DNA of 64,000 nt from an uncultured Caldilineaceae bacterium (GTDB lineage Bacteria > Chloroflexota > Anaerolineae > Caldilineales > Caldilineaceae), in the NCBI GenBank assembly GCA_958295915.1, contig OY282381.1, forward strand, positions 2,440,722 to 2,504,721, written 5' to 3'. The notes beneath the pieces were generated by a model. That model was not told where the DNA came from. It made no database searches and saw nothing but the letters and a program-made list of their open reading frames with translations. The position numbers were made by a program, and so were the translations under genes. Positions 57,443 through 64,000 of the stretch are shown here, in pieces; within the stretch, counting starts at the first letter, position 1; every line of letters starts with the position of its first letter.

Positions 57443-59044
57443 TTATTGGGCCGGGCTCATCTCTTTGGCCTGCAGCCGATGGTCGAGCTTCACTTCCCAT
57501 TCCAGATCCTCGCTGACCAGGTAGGCCAGATCCATGTGAGCGATCAGGCCGTAGGCGATATCGTCATAGACGAACTGCCCGGCCTCTTGCAGTTTCATGT
57601 CGCGGGCCTCGCCGGAGAGGGCGCCTCCTGCTGCCACAAGCCTGTCCATCTCCTCGCTGCAGTACTGGGACACAGCGCCGTCGCAGACGAAGTAGTTGGC
57701 ATAGGAGTACCAGACGTCGAGGATCTCATTGCCGTGCAGGTGGATGGCGACCCAGGAGGGCTGGCCCTCCAGTTCGGACCAGTTGTGGCTGAAGGCGGGG
57801 TTGAAGGTATCCGGGGGCATGACAGCGACAGTGGGGTTGAAACCGACGTCTCTGAGCATGCCTGCGACGGCCTGAACGACCTCGACGTGGCCGGCGTGGA
57901 GACCCTGGCGTGAGGCGAGGGTGAACTCCTGGCCGACGTCCACGCCGTCAGCGGCGGCGGCTTCGAGCAGGGCTTGCGCCTCGTCCGGGTCATAGGGATA
58001 GGGCTCAAGGTTCGGGTTGTGCCCGGTCGCGGTCGCATTGACGATCTGTCCGGTGATGGTCGCGGCGCCGCCCAGAATCGTATCGATGATCAACTCCTTG
58101 TCGATCGCCAGGTTGAGGGCCAGGCGTACGCGTCTGTCCGCGAACAGACCCTGGTTGCCCATGCGAACGAACATGGTTTCAACGCTGGGCGCGGACTCGC
58201 AACGCAGGTTGGGGTCGTCCGCGGCGGACTTGCACTGGTCAGGGGTGACGAACTGAGCGATGTCGACCTCGCCGGCCTGTGCGGCTGCGGCGCGCACTGT
58301 GTCTTCCGGCAGGAAGCGATAGATCAGCTTGTCAAAGGAGATCTTGCCGCCGGCGGCTTCGGGGTCGTCATGGCCCCACCAGTCCGGGTTGGCGGCCATG
58401 ATGAGCGACTCGCCGCGGCGCCACTCTTCCATCATGTAGGGGCCGGTGCCGACCAACTTGCTCGCGTAGGTTTCCGGCTCTTCCTGGATCTGCTTGGGGG
58501 AGGAGATGACGACGAAATACAACTTCTCCAGCAGGATCTGGTCGGGGTCCGCGGCCGAGACGTTGACGACGTATTCGTCCACAACTTCGGCGCTGAGCGT
58601 CGCGCCGATAGTTCCGGTCAGAGTCTGGCTCAGTTCGGCCGTCCACATGTAGTTGATGCTGATGGCGACGGCTTCGGCGTTGAAGGGAGCGCCGTCGTGG
58701 AAGGTTACGCCCTCGCGCAGTTGGAACTGGATCGTCCTGTCATCGAGTCGTTCCCAACTGGTGGCCAGCATGGGAAGAACTGCACCGGTCTCGTAATTGC
58801 GCTTGACCAGCATCTCCATGATGTTGCGGCAGCCGTTACAGTTGGTTTCACCGGCGACCCAGGTTGCCTCCAGGTGTGTCGGCTCCTGGCCGACGGCGAC
58901 GGTGAGAACGCTCATCTCTTCTTCCATCATTTCCCCGGCGGCGCCCGTGTCGACCGGCGCTACGCACGCGGCGGCAAGGAGCGCCATGAGCAGCAGGGCT
59001 GCCAGGGGCACGACTGTGCGTGTCAGTGTCTTGCGGAATGTCAT
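57443..59044 (-). CDS. Peptide/nickel-type ABC transporter substrate-binding lipoprotein
   Basis: A 533-residue family 5 solute-binding protein. Sec-type signal peptide with lipobox (LLMALLAAACVAP), then an acidic Met-rich linker. Core motifs: MLVKRNYETGAVLPMLATSW, TIQFQLREGVTFHDGAPFNAEAV (the family signature) and RLALNLAIDKELIIDTILGG. It delivers substrate to the two permeases encoded downstream. The NCNGC sequence near residue 70 is unusual but not conserved. Substrate unknown; family 5 proteins bind peptides, oligosaccharides or metal chelates. Confidence 0.94.
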   Translation of the reverse strand: MTFRKTLTRTVVPLAALLLMALLAAACVAPVDTGAAGEMMEEEMSVLTVAVGQEPTHLEATWVAGETNCNGCRNIMEMLVKRNYETGAVLPMLATSWERLDDRTIQFQLREGVTFHDGAPFNAEAVAISINYMWTAELSQTLTGTIGATLSAEVVDEYVVNVSAADPDQILLEKLYFVVISSPKQIQEEPETYASKLVGTGPYMMEEWRRGESLIMAANPDWWGHDDPEAAGGKISFDKLIYRFLPEDTVRAAAAQAGEVDIAQFVTPDQCKSAADDPNLRCESAPSVETMFVRMGNQGLFADRRVRLALNLAIDKELIIDTILGGAATITGQIVNATATGHNPNLEPYPYDPDEAQALLEAAAADGVDVGQEFTLASRQGLHAGHVEVVQAVAGMLRDVGFNPTVAVMPPDTFNPAFSHNWSELEGQPSWVAIHLHGNEILDVWYSYANYFVCDGAVSQYCSEEMDRLVAAGGALSGEARDMKLQEAGQFVYDDIAYGLIAHMDLAYLVSEDLEWEVKLDHRLQAKEMSPAQ

Positions 59045-59246
59045 CGTTCTGAGTCTCCTTTTGTCTGAATGTGTCCGAACTGAGGATGAGGAATGGATAA
59101 CTCCAATGCACTGGCAGTCGAATCTGCGGGCGCAATTGGAATGACCCTATTTTACATATAGTTATCGTCTGTTGTCAAACGCCTTTTTCGGTGACCGGCC
59201 AGCAGGGAAGGCGCGACGGGCGAGAGAACAGAGAGAGGAACCCAAT

Positions 59247-60071
59247 TCATCTCCTTCTCACCTCGTTGATGGCGTTCAGGTAGGCGAGGCTGTCGCCGGC
59301 GGTCCGTTCGGCGCCCGCTGTGAAATCGAACACCTCAACCGACAGCCAGCGCGAGTAGCTGAGTTCACCCAGCGTTTGCAGAATTGGCCGGAAATCCAGA
59401 TCCCCCATGCCTGGCCCGCGCAGATTCGGATCATTGAGGTGAACATGTTGGAAGAGGGGATGAACGGCGCGAATCTGTTCAGGGATGGGACGCGAGTCGT
59501 GGCTCATGGCCTTCATATCGATCATCATCTGAAAGCCGGCATGATCAACTTGGCGCACCAATTCAGCAGCTTCATCCACATTGATTATGAAATTGGTTTC
59601 GTTGCTGCTGAGTGGTTCGATACAGAAGATGACGCCCTGTTCCTGAGCGCGAACGCCGCAGGCATGCATAATCTCACCAGCTGATTTCCAGGCCTCTGTT
59701 CGTGGCCAGCCGGCCGGCGGATTGCGCTGTTGGGGCGAGCCAAAGACGAGGATGTCGCCACCCAGCTCGGCACAGCAGTCGATCAGATCGAATAGATAGC
59801 GCGCCGTGCGTGCGCGCGTGTCCGGGTCGGGATCGTTCAGCTGCAAGCCTTCGGTTTTGGCCAGCAGCCAGTGAAGGCCGACGACGGCCAGCCCCGCCTC
59901 CTCAATCGTGCGCCGAATACGGCGTCGGTCAGCGCTGGAGAGATCAGTCACAGCCTCACACAGGGTAAACGGCGCGAGTTCGAGGCCCTGATAGCCAAGT
60001 TCGGCCACAAAGGCCACGGTTTTCTCCAAGGGCCAGTCTTCGAAGAGTTCATTACAGATGGCATACCGCAT
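59247..60071 (-). CDS. Sugar phosphate isomerase/epimerase (xylose-isomerase-like TIM barrel)
   Basis: A 274-residue AP2Ec-type TIM barrel. It starts MRYAICNELFEDWPLEKTVA and contains YQGLELAPFTL, VVGLHWLLA, ILVFGSPQQRNPP, FCIEPLSSNETNFI (metal-binding Glu) and MIDMKAMSHDSRPI with HVHLNDPN (His ligands). It probably interconverts keto-sugars or inososes. A second paralogue lies 36 bases upstream, and a Gfo/Idh oxidoreductase follows further upstream, a common set for rare sugar or inositol use. Confidence 0.9.
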   Translation of the reverse strand: MRYAICNELFEDWPLEKTVAFVAELGYQGLELAPFTLCEAVTDLSSADRRRIRRTIEEAGLAVVGLHWLLAKTEGLQLNDPDPDTRARTARYLFDLIDCCAELGGDILVFGSPQQRNPPAGWPRTEAWKSAGEIMHACGVRAQEQGVIFCIEPLSSNETNFIINVDEAAELVRQVDHAGFQMMIDMKAMSHDSRPIPEQIRAVHPLFQHVHLNDPNLRGPGMGDLDFRPILQTLGELSYSRWLSVEVFDFTAGAERTAGDSLAYLNAINEVRRR

Positions 60072-60107
60072 CGCATTGCTCCACCTTATGAGCTTTTCTT
60101 ACCTGTC

Positions 60108-60968
60108 TCACGCCCGTTCCAAAAGCGAGCGCAAATAGGCTCCCTCTTCTTGCACCGTTTCAGCATCGTCGCCGGGCCCAAACAGTTCAAGAGAGAGCGC
60201 GCCTTGATACCCGACTGCCTTGAGATCCCCTATCAGCTGAGGAATATCGGCCACACCCTCCCGCAGACCGGCGCTTTGCCAACGCCATTGCATATTGCCA
60301 GCGGCCACGCGCTCGGTCGCCACAGGGATTCGATTGCCGATATGACAATGGGCCACATACGGGCCGAGCAACTCGAGCCCCATGCGGGTATCTTCGATGC
60401 CCACTTGGATCATATTCTGCACATCGTATATCGCGCCGATGTGCGCAGGGTCCAGATCGCGGAGCAGTTCGAGCGCACGAGAGGCTGAAACCGCGATGGC
60501 GCCTGTGTGCAGTTCATATATCGCCTTAACCCCGTATGCGCGCGCCAGCTCAGTCAGCTTGGCAAAGCCCGCCCGAGCCTCCAGGAACTGCGGCCAATAC
60601 GGCTTGCCGCGGTCATGCATGGACGCGCCGACACGAATTAAAGGGGGCCGGTCGGGGTCGATGGCCAAGGCGCCCTTGAAAAGCTTGAGGATGAGGTCTG
60701 TCTCGGTGTAAAGGGCATCCGGGGCGAGCGCGGCGACGCGCACACCGCTGCGCTGAACAGCGGCGCGAATCTGGCCGGCCTTGGCGACCACATTATCAGG
60801 GCTTACATCAGAGAGGTGTCGGCCCCAAAATGATGGTTCAGCATTGGGATCATCCGGGTTATAACGACAGCGCAGCTCGACGGCATCATAGCCATATTCT
60901 CCCAGGCGATCAAAGGTCTCGTCCAGACTCCAGCGGGGAAGCATCACAGACGTACAACAAAGTTCCAT
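60108..60968 (-). CDS. Sugar phosphate isomerase/epimerase (TIM barrel)
   Basis: A 286-residue relative of the gene at 59247, with low visible similarity. Sequence features: SVMLPRWSLDETFDRLGEYG, DAVELRCRYNP, ALAPDALYTETDLILKLFKG, IYELHTGAIAVSASRA (Glu ligand), GAIYDVQNMIQVGIEDTRM (Asp ligand), AHCHIGN and ALSLELFGPGDDAETVQEEG. The metal site is thus complete. Substrate not predictable. Confidence 0.9.
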   Translation of the reverse strand: MELCCTSVMLPRWSLDETFDRLGEYGYDAVELRCRYNPDDPNAEPSFWGRHLSDVSPDNVVAKAGQIRAAVQRSGVRVAALAPDALYTETDLILKLFKGALAIDPDRPPLIRVGASMHDRGKPYWPQFLEARAGFAKLTELARAYGVKAIYELHTGAIAVSASRALELLRDLDPAHIGAIYDVQNMIQVGIEDTRMGLELLGPYVAHCHIGNRIPVATERVAAGNMQWRWQSAGLREGVADIPQLIGDLKAVGYQGALSLELFGPGDDAETVQEEGAYLRSLLERA

Positions 60969-61037
60969 ACAATACTCCTCTTATGAGCAAAGTCGTATAC
61001 GCGCGCCAACTGCTCTGGCAACGGCGGTCGGCGTTAC

Positions 61038-62081
61038 TTACACCGGGCTAAGTTCCCGACATCTCTCTATAACGGCAATCTGAGCGCGCACGCTCTCGGG
61101 ACATATGGCTAACTCTGCGCCCTTACGAATCGAGGCGTACAGCGAGCGATACAGAGTGCGTATATTCTCCGCGCCATCGTTGACGATGGCGGCGCGTTCT
61201 TCTTTCCAGGGAAGCTGTTCGCGGTTATAGCTGCGGTCAGGGGTAGGGTTCTCGTCCAAGACCAAGGGCGGGGCTTCATCGGGGTCGAAATACTTCCAGT
61301 TTGCTTCTTCCCGGCCGCAGACCATCGACCCTTGCGTCCCCAAGACCAACCAGGTGGGTTGTGGATAGGCGCAAGCGGTGGTGATGTTGATCTCAACCAG
61401 CGGTCCGCTCTTGGGCTTGAGAATGACCTTGACGTGGCTGTCGGCATCGCCTGCATAGAGAGGCGTGTTTTCCATGTGGCAGAAGACCGTCGGCTCAGGG
61501 TCGTCGATCAGGAGCATCCCCATGTCGATACTATGGGCGCCGCTATTGTTGAGTTCCCCGCCCCCATAGCGCTGCAGCGTCTGCCAATCCCACCGACGAC
61601 CGAAGTTGCCGTTATGGATGCGAATTTCAATGAGCCGTCCCAAAACACCTGAGGCAATCACTTCCTGCACTTTGACGAAATCGGCAGAGTAGCGTAGGTT
61701 CTGGTGCACAGTCAGAATCTGTTCGCTTTCCTCGGCGGCCGCAATCATCTCATCTGCGCCAGCCAGATCACTGGCCATTGGTTTTTCGACAATGACGTGT
61801 TGGCCGGCCTGCATGGCGGATATCGCTTGGACAGCATGCAGATGACTGGGCGTTGCCACGACCATCAGCTCGACTGCCTTATCGGCAACCAGAGCGCCAT
61901 ACTCGCCATACGCCATGCAGTCAAAGCGTTTAACTGCTTCTGCCTGGCGCTTCGGGTCGGGATCGCAAACCGCCACAACCTGGAAAAGGTCGGGTAGATG
62001 GGCAAAAGCATTGGCGTGATTGTTCCAGCCGGTGCGCCCTAAGCCAGCAATGCCGACATTGATTGGCGTTTGATCTGTCAT
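61038..62081 (-). CDS. Gfo/Idh/MocA family oxidoreductase
   Basis: A 347-residue NAD(P)-dependent dehydrogenase. Rossmann motif NVGIAGLGRTGWNNHA (residues 7-22), VAVCDPDPKRQ, the catalytic EKP (HVIVEKPMASDL, Lys about 99), and GGGELNNSGAHSIDMGMLLI with the family's conserved G-(x)n-H-x-x-D. The C-terminal beta-sheet domain is complete. Likely oxidises a sugar or inositol in step with the two neighbouring isomerases. Confidence 0.93.
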   Translation of the reverse strand: MTDQTPINVGIAGLGRTGWNNHANAFAHLPDLFQVVAVCDPDPKRQAEAVKRFDCMAYGEYGALVADKAVELMVVATPSHLHAVQAISAMQAGQHVIVEKPMASDLAGADEMIAAAEESEQILTVHQNLRYSADFVKVQEVIASGVLGRLIEIRIHNGNFGRRWDWQTLQRYGGGELNNSGAHSIDMGMLLIDDPEPTVFCHMENTPLYAGDADSHVKVILKPKSGPLVEINITTACAYPQPTWLVLGTQGSMVCGREEANWKYFDPDEAPPLVLDENPTPDRSYNREQLPWKEERAAIVNDGAENIRTLYRSLYASIRKGAELAICPESVRAQIAVIERCRELSPV

Positions 62082-62164
62082 TGATTCATATTCCTATGTA
62101 GAGTTGATCAGTGTCGTCTGTCCGCCGCTGGAGGTCATGGCAACGCGCCAGATTGCCGCTCGCA

Positions 62165-63046
62165 TCATAGGAGCGACTCGCCTGATGCCAGGGTTGGGCG
62201 CGCGAGGATATAGTGATAGATCTGGTTGCAGGATGCCAACTCGATCTTCTGTCCGGCATGATCGAGCAATAGAGCGATTTGAGCGGCCTGCTGGTCGATG
62301 CGGTAGATCGACCAGGGGTGAAAAATAGGGAGGTAGTAGAGAAGACCCTGTTCTGCGCAGTAGTCGATACCTGGCGCGTAGGCTTCGTATACCCCTTGCG
62401 CGTCATCCGGCATCGCCGCCGGGTAGCGCCAGGGCAGGATCGGCGGCCAGTGCGCCGATCCTGGTTGACCGGTCAGGATGTTGTCATGCCAGGCGTGAGA
62501 AGGCGTCTCCAGCAGCTCCGGGAATCCATCCTGCGTATACCAGAAGGGTTGATTCAGTGGAGCCGGCACCGTTCCGTTGGGACCCTTGCCCACGCTGCGC
62601 ACATAACGATAGCCCGCCTCCCACATGACCTCGAGAATGCGAGGGTGTCCCGCAAACCCACGCGTATACCCTCCCGGCGCGGTCAGACCGGTCACCGCTC
62701 GGCCGAAGGTATCCTCGATCAATTTCTTAGCGTCGTTCAGTTCATACGTCAGAGCGGCTTTGTCATCGGCCAGAGCGATCAGATTTGGATGGGTGAAGGT
62801 GTGACACTGAATATCGAACAGGGGATGGTCGAGAATGGCGCGTAACGCCGGGCCGGTAAGCTCCAGCATTTTGGCGACCAGAAAGAAGGATGCCGGCGCT
62901 GCGCGCTGCATATGAACCTCGGCCACCGCGCGCACGCCGGCCAGAAACTCAGTGATATACTCGGGCGTATAACTGAATCCGTCTTCTGGATTCTCCCACC
63001 AGGGGTATACCGCCTCCGTGTCATAGGCAGCCACATAGTAAGACAC
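62165..63046 (-). CDS. Polysaccharide deacetylase family protein (NodB-like)
   Basis: A 293-residue carbohydrate esterase 4-like protein. Motif 1 is the acidic YDTEAVYPW; motif 2 is QCHTFTHPN (HxxxH zinc ligands, near residue 100); motif 3 corresponds to TGLTAPGGYTRGF. There is no signal peptide. Relatives include cytoplasmic chitooligosaccharide or hydantoinase-like deacylases. It stands upstream of the oxidoreductase. Confidence 0.85.
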   Translation of the reverse strand: MSYYVAAYDTEAVYPWWENPEDGFSYTPEYITEFLAGVRAVAEVHMQRAAPASFFLVAKMLELTGPALRAILDHPLFDIQCHTFTHPNLIALADDKAALTYELNDAKKLIEDTFGRAVTGLTAPGGYTRGFAGHPRILEVMWEAGYRYVRSVGKGPNGTVPAPLNQPFWYTQDGFPELLETPSHAWHDNILTGQPGSAHWPPILPWRYPAAMPDDAQGVYEAYAPGIDYCAEQGLLYYLPIFHPWSIYRIDQQAAQIALLLDHAGQKIELASCNQIYHYILARPTLASGESLL

Positions 63047-63063
63047 AGTTCACCTCTCTTCCA

Positions 63064-63192
63064 ATGCAGTTTTTAGTTGTCAATTTCCAGTTTCCAGTGC
63101 CGTTACTGGAAACTGGCCACTGCAGTTGTGGTTGCCCAGGGCGGGTCAAGGCCCGCCCCTACCAGCAGTTACTCGAAACGAAAAACCAGATT
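63064..63192. repeat. Cluster of family G and D repeats
   Basis: TGCAGTTTTTAGTTGTCAAT.. CCAGTTTCCAGTG.. ACTGGAAACTGG.. CACTGCAG forms nested hairpins, followed by GTTGCCCAGGGCGGGTCAAG GCCCGCCCCTAC (63130-63162, arms GGGCGGG/CCCGCCC) and another family G piece. Fills the gap downstream of dnaN. Confidence 0.75.
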
Positions 63193-63202
63193 GGGAGTCG
63201 CG

Positions 63203-64000
63203 TTAGCGGGGCGGGTGCATCGGCATGACCACATGCAGGAACTCTTCGGCGCCGATGCCTACCGGACGGATGGCGCCGGGGCGGTTCGCTTGGGTAGTTT
63301 CCAGCACTACCTGTTCCTCGTCGATCTGGCTGAGCACGTCGATGAGATAGCGGACGTCGAAGTCGATTTCCAGATCGTCCCCTTCCACCATTGCCTCCAG
63401 CTCATTCACATTGTTGCCTATCTCCGCGCTGGTGGCGGTCAAATGCACAGCGCCCCCACCGTTGCCAGGTAGAATCTGAAGCCGGACGATATTGGCATTA
63501 TCTCTGGCGAAAAGCTGCGCCACCCGCACCGCTTTGAGAAGCGCATCTGTGCCCACCACAGTCCGGGTTTGGTGGCTTGTGGGAATGATCGCCCGGTAGT
63601 CTGGAAAACGGTCGGCAATCAGCTGGCTGACCAGATCCACCTGATGAAAGGCGCCCCTGTTCTCGCTTCCTTTACCCCACACGCGAAAGAGAATCTGATT
63701 GCGGGCTTGGGTCACCGTCACCTGCACATGACGCTCATCATCCGCGTCGGCGATGATGCGGCCCAACTCGCCCAGGTGGCGGGCCGGCACGACCATTGAC
63801 ATATCCTCGGTGAAGGCCTCTTCCACCTCTATACTGCGCACACTGAGCCGGTAGCCGTCAGTTGCAGCCAAGGAGAGCCGCTCATCGGCGAATGTGACTT
63901 CGACGCCGGTAAGGGTCGGTCGGCTTTCATCCGTAGCCGCGGCGAATACCACCTGCTCGATCATTTTGCTCAGGCCGGCGGTCTCTAGCGCGATCGTTCG
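63203..64000 (-). CDS. dnaN: DNA polymerase III beta clamp, C-terminal two thirds (cut by window)
   Basis: The frame is open to the window edge: RTIALETAGLSKMIEQVVFA, then AATDESRPTLTGVEVTFAD matches the start of clamp domain 2. Further features are LSLAATDGYRLSVR, FPDYRAIIP, and the C-terminal end with MPMHPP in place of the usual MPMRL(P). About 265 residues are present; domain 1 is outside. The clamp tethers polymerase III to DNA. It is transcribed toward the deacetylase gene but is separated by repeats, so not an obvious operon partner. The diverged C-terminus could mean it is a paralogue. Confidence 0.93.
   Translation of the reverse strand, partial: RTIALETAGLSKMIEQVVFAAATDESRPTLTGVEVTFADERLSLAATDGYRLSVRSIEVEEAFTEDMSMVVPARHLGELGRIIADADDERHVQVTVTQARNQILFRVWGKGSENRGAFHQVDLVSQLIADRFPDYRAIIPTSHQTRTVVGTDALLKAVRVAQLFARDNANIVRLQILPGNGGGAVHLTATSAEIGNNVNELEAMVEGDDLEIDFDVRYLIDVLSQIDEEQVVLETTQANRPGAIRPVGIGAEEFLHVVMPMHPPR

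Noticed and set aside
57974..59068. 364-codon plus-strand frame
   Set aside because: Antisense of the family 5 binding-protein gene, Gly/Val/Asp-rich shadow composition.
1..64000. tRNA or rRNA genes
   Set aside because: No cloverleaf-like T-loop (GTTCRANNC with matching arms) or rRNA stretch was noticed on either strand; a covariance-model scan would be needed to exclude them.

Overview
The window looks like a chromosomal piece of a Chloroflexota bacterium, most likely of the Anaerolineae/Caldilineaceae type. This is inference from gene content: many binding-protein ABC importers with Tat-like lipoprotein signals, two phytanoyl-CoA-dioxygenase-like enzymes, sugar-isomerase/epimerase and Gfo/Idh families, a uroporphyrinogen-decarboxylase-like plus corrinoid methyltransferase pair, GH78/GH105/GH172 enzymes, and many small palindromic repeats. 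No rRNA, tRNA or CRISPR array was seen.

Layout. 1-5370 (minus): start of a probable MFS transporter, then a Zn/Mn-type ABC importer (binding protein, ATPase, two permeases, both with a C-terminal winged-helix-like tail). 5524-5690: decayed gene end. 5927-11297 (plus): polysaccharide/oligosaccharide-type ABC importer (binding protein and two permeases) followed by a divergent GroEL-like chaperonin. 11636-11911: a 276-bp non-coding element with inverted ends and a perfect 9-bp target duplication, next to a secreted repeat protein (11954-12691). 13101-14651 (minus): GH172/DUF2961 protein. 14735-14940: hicA/hicB remnant. 15006-29064: a DNA phosphorothioation island of Ssp type (sspA divergent from sspB-sspC-sspD), continued by five tightly overlapping genes that look like its restriction/effector module: a sigma-region-4-like protein, a PLD-nuclease/helicase, a 71-aa protein, a DndD-like SMC ATPase and a 142-aa protein. 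29145-30928: transposase remnant and a frameshifted AlbA_2/Schlafen-like ATPase gene. 31087-31851: PhyH-type dioxygenase. 50508 down to 31866 (minus): a long collinear catabolic cluster: sugar importer, FAD oxidoreductase, corrinoid protein, arabinose-isomerase-like protein, alpha-L-rhamnosidase, UroD-like methyltransferase, RraA-like protein, GH105 hydrolase, DUF1800, DUF1501 and an NHL-repeat protein. 50891-51706: second PhyH-type dioxygenase. 51831-54944: single-chain restriction-modification enzyme. 59044 down to 54992: peptide-type importer without ATPases. 62165-60071 and 60071-59247: sugar isomerases/epimerases, an oxidoreductase and a NodB-like deacetylase. 63203-64000: dnaN, cut by the window end.

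Two things stand out. First, the complete Ssp-like modification module plus a co-transcribed five-gene effector cassette, parts of which are not well characterised. Second, at least five families of short palindromic repeats occur throughout the window, in intergenic regions but also in frame inside real genes (metal permease, metal-binding lipoprotein, chaperonin, sspB, sspC, GH105, a 304-aa unknown, the restriction-modification enzyme), where they are translated in different frames, much like Rickettsia palindromic elements. In several places the repeat supplies the stop codon of the upstream gene.

Several genes carry single-base frameshifts (sspC, the AlbA_2 gene, dppB). Because all are one-base events, assembly error cannot be excluded from the sequence alone.
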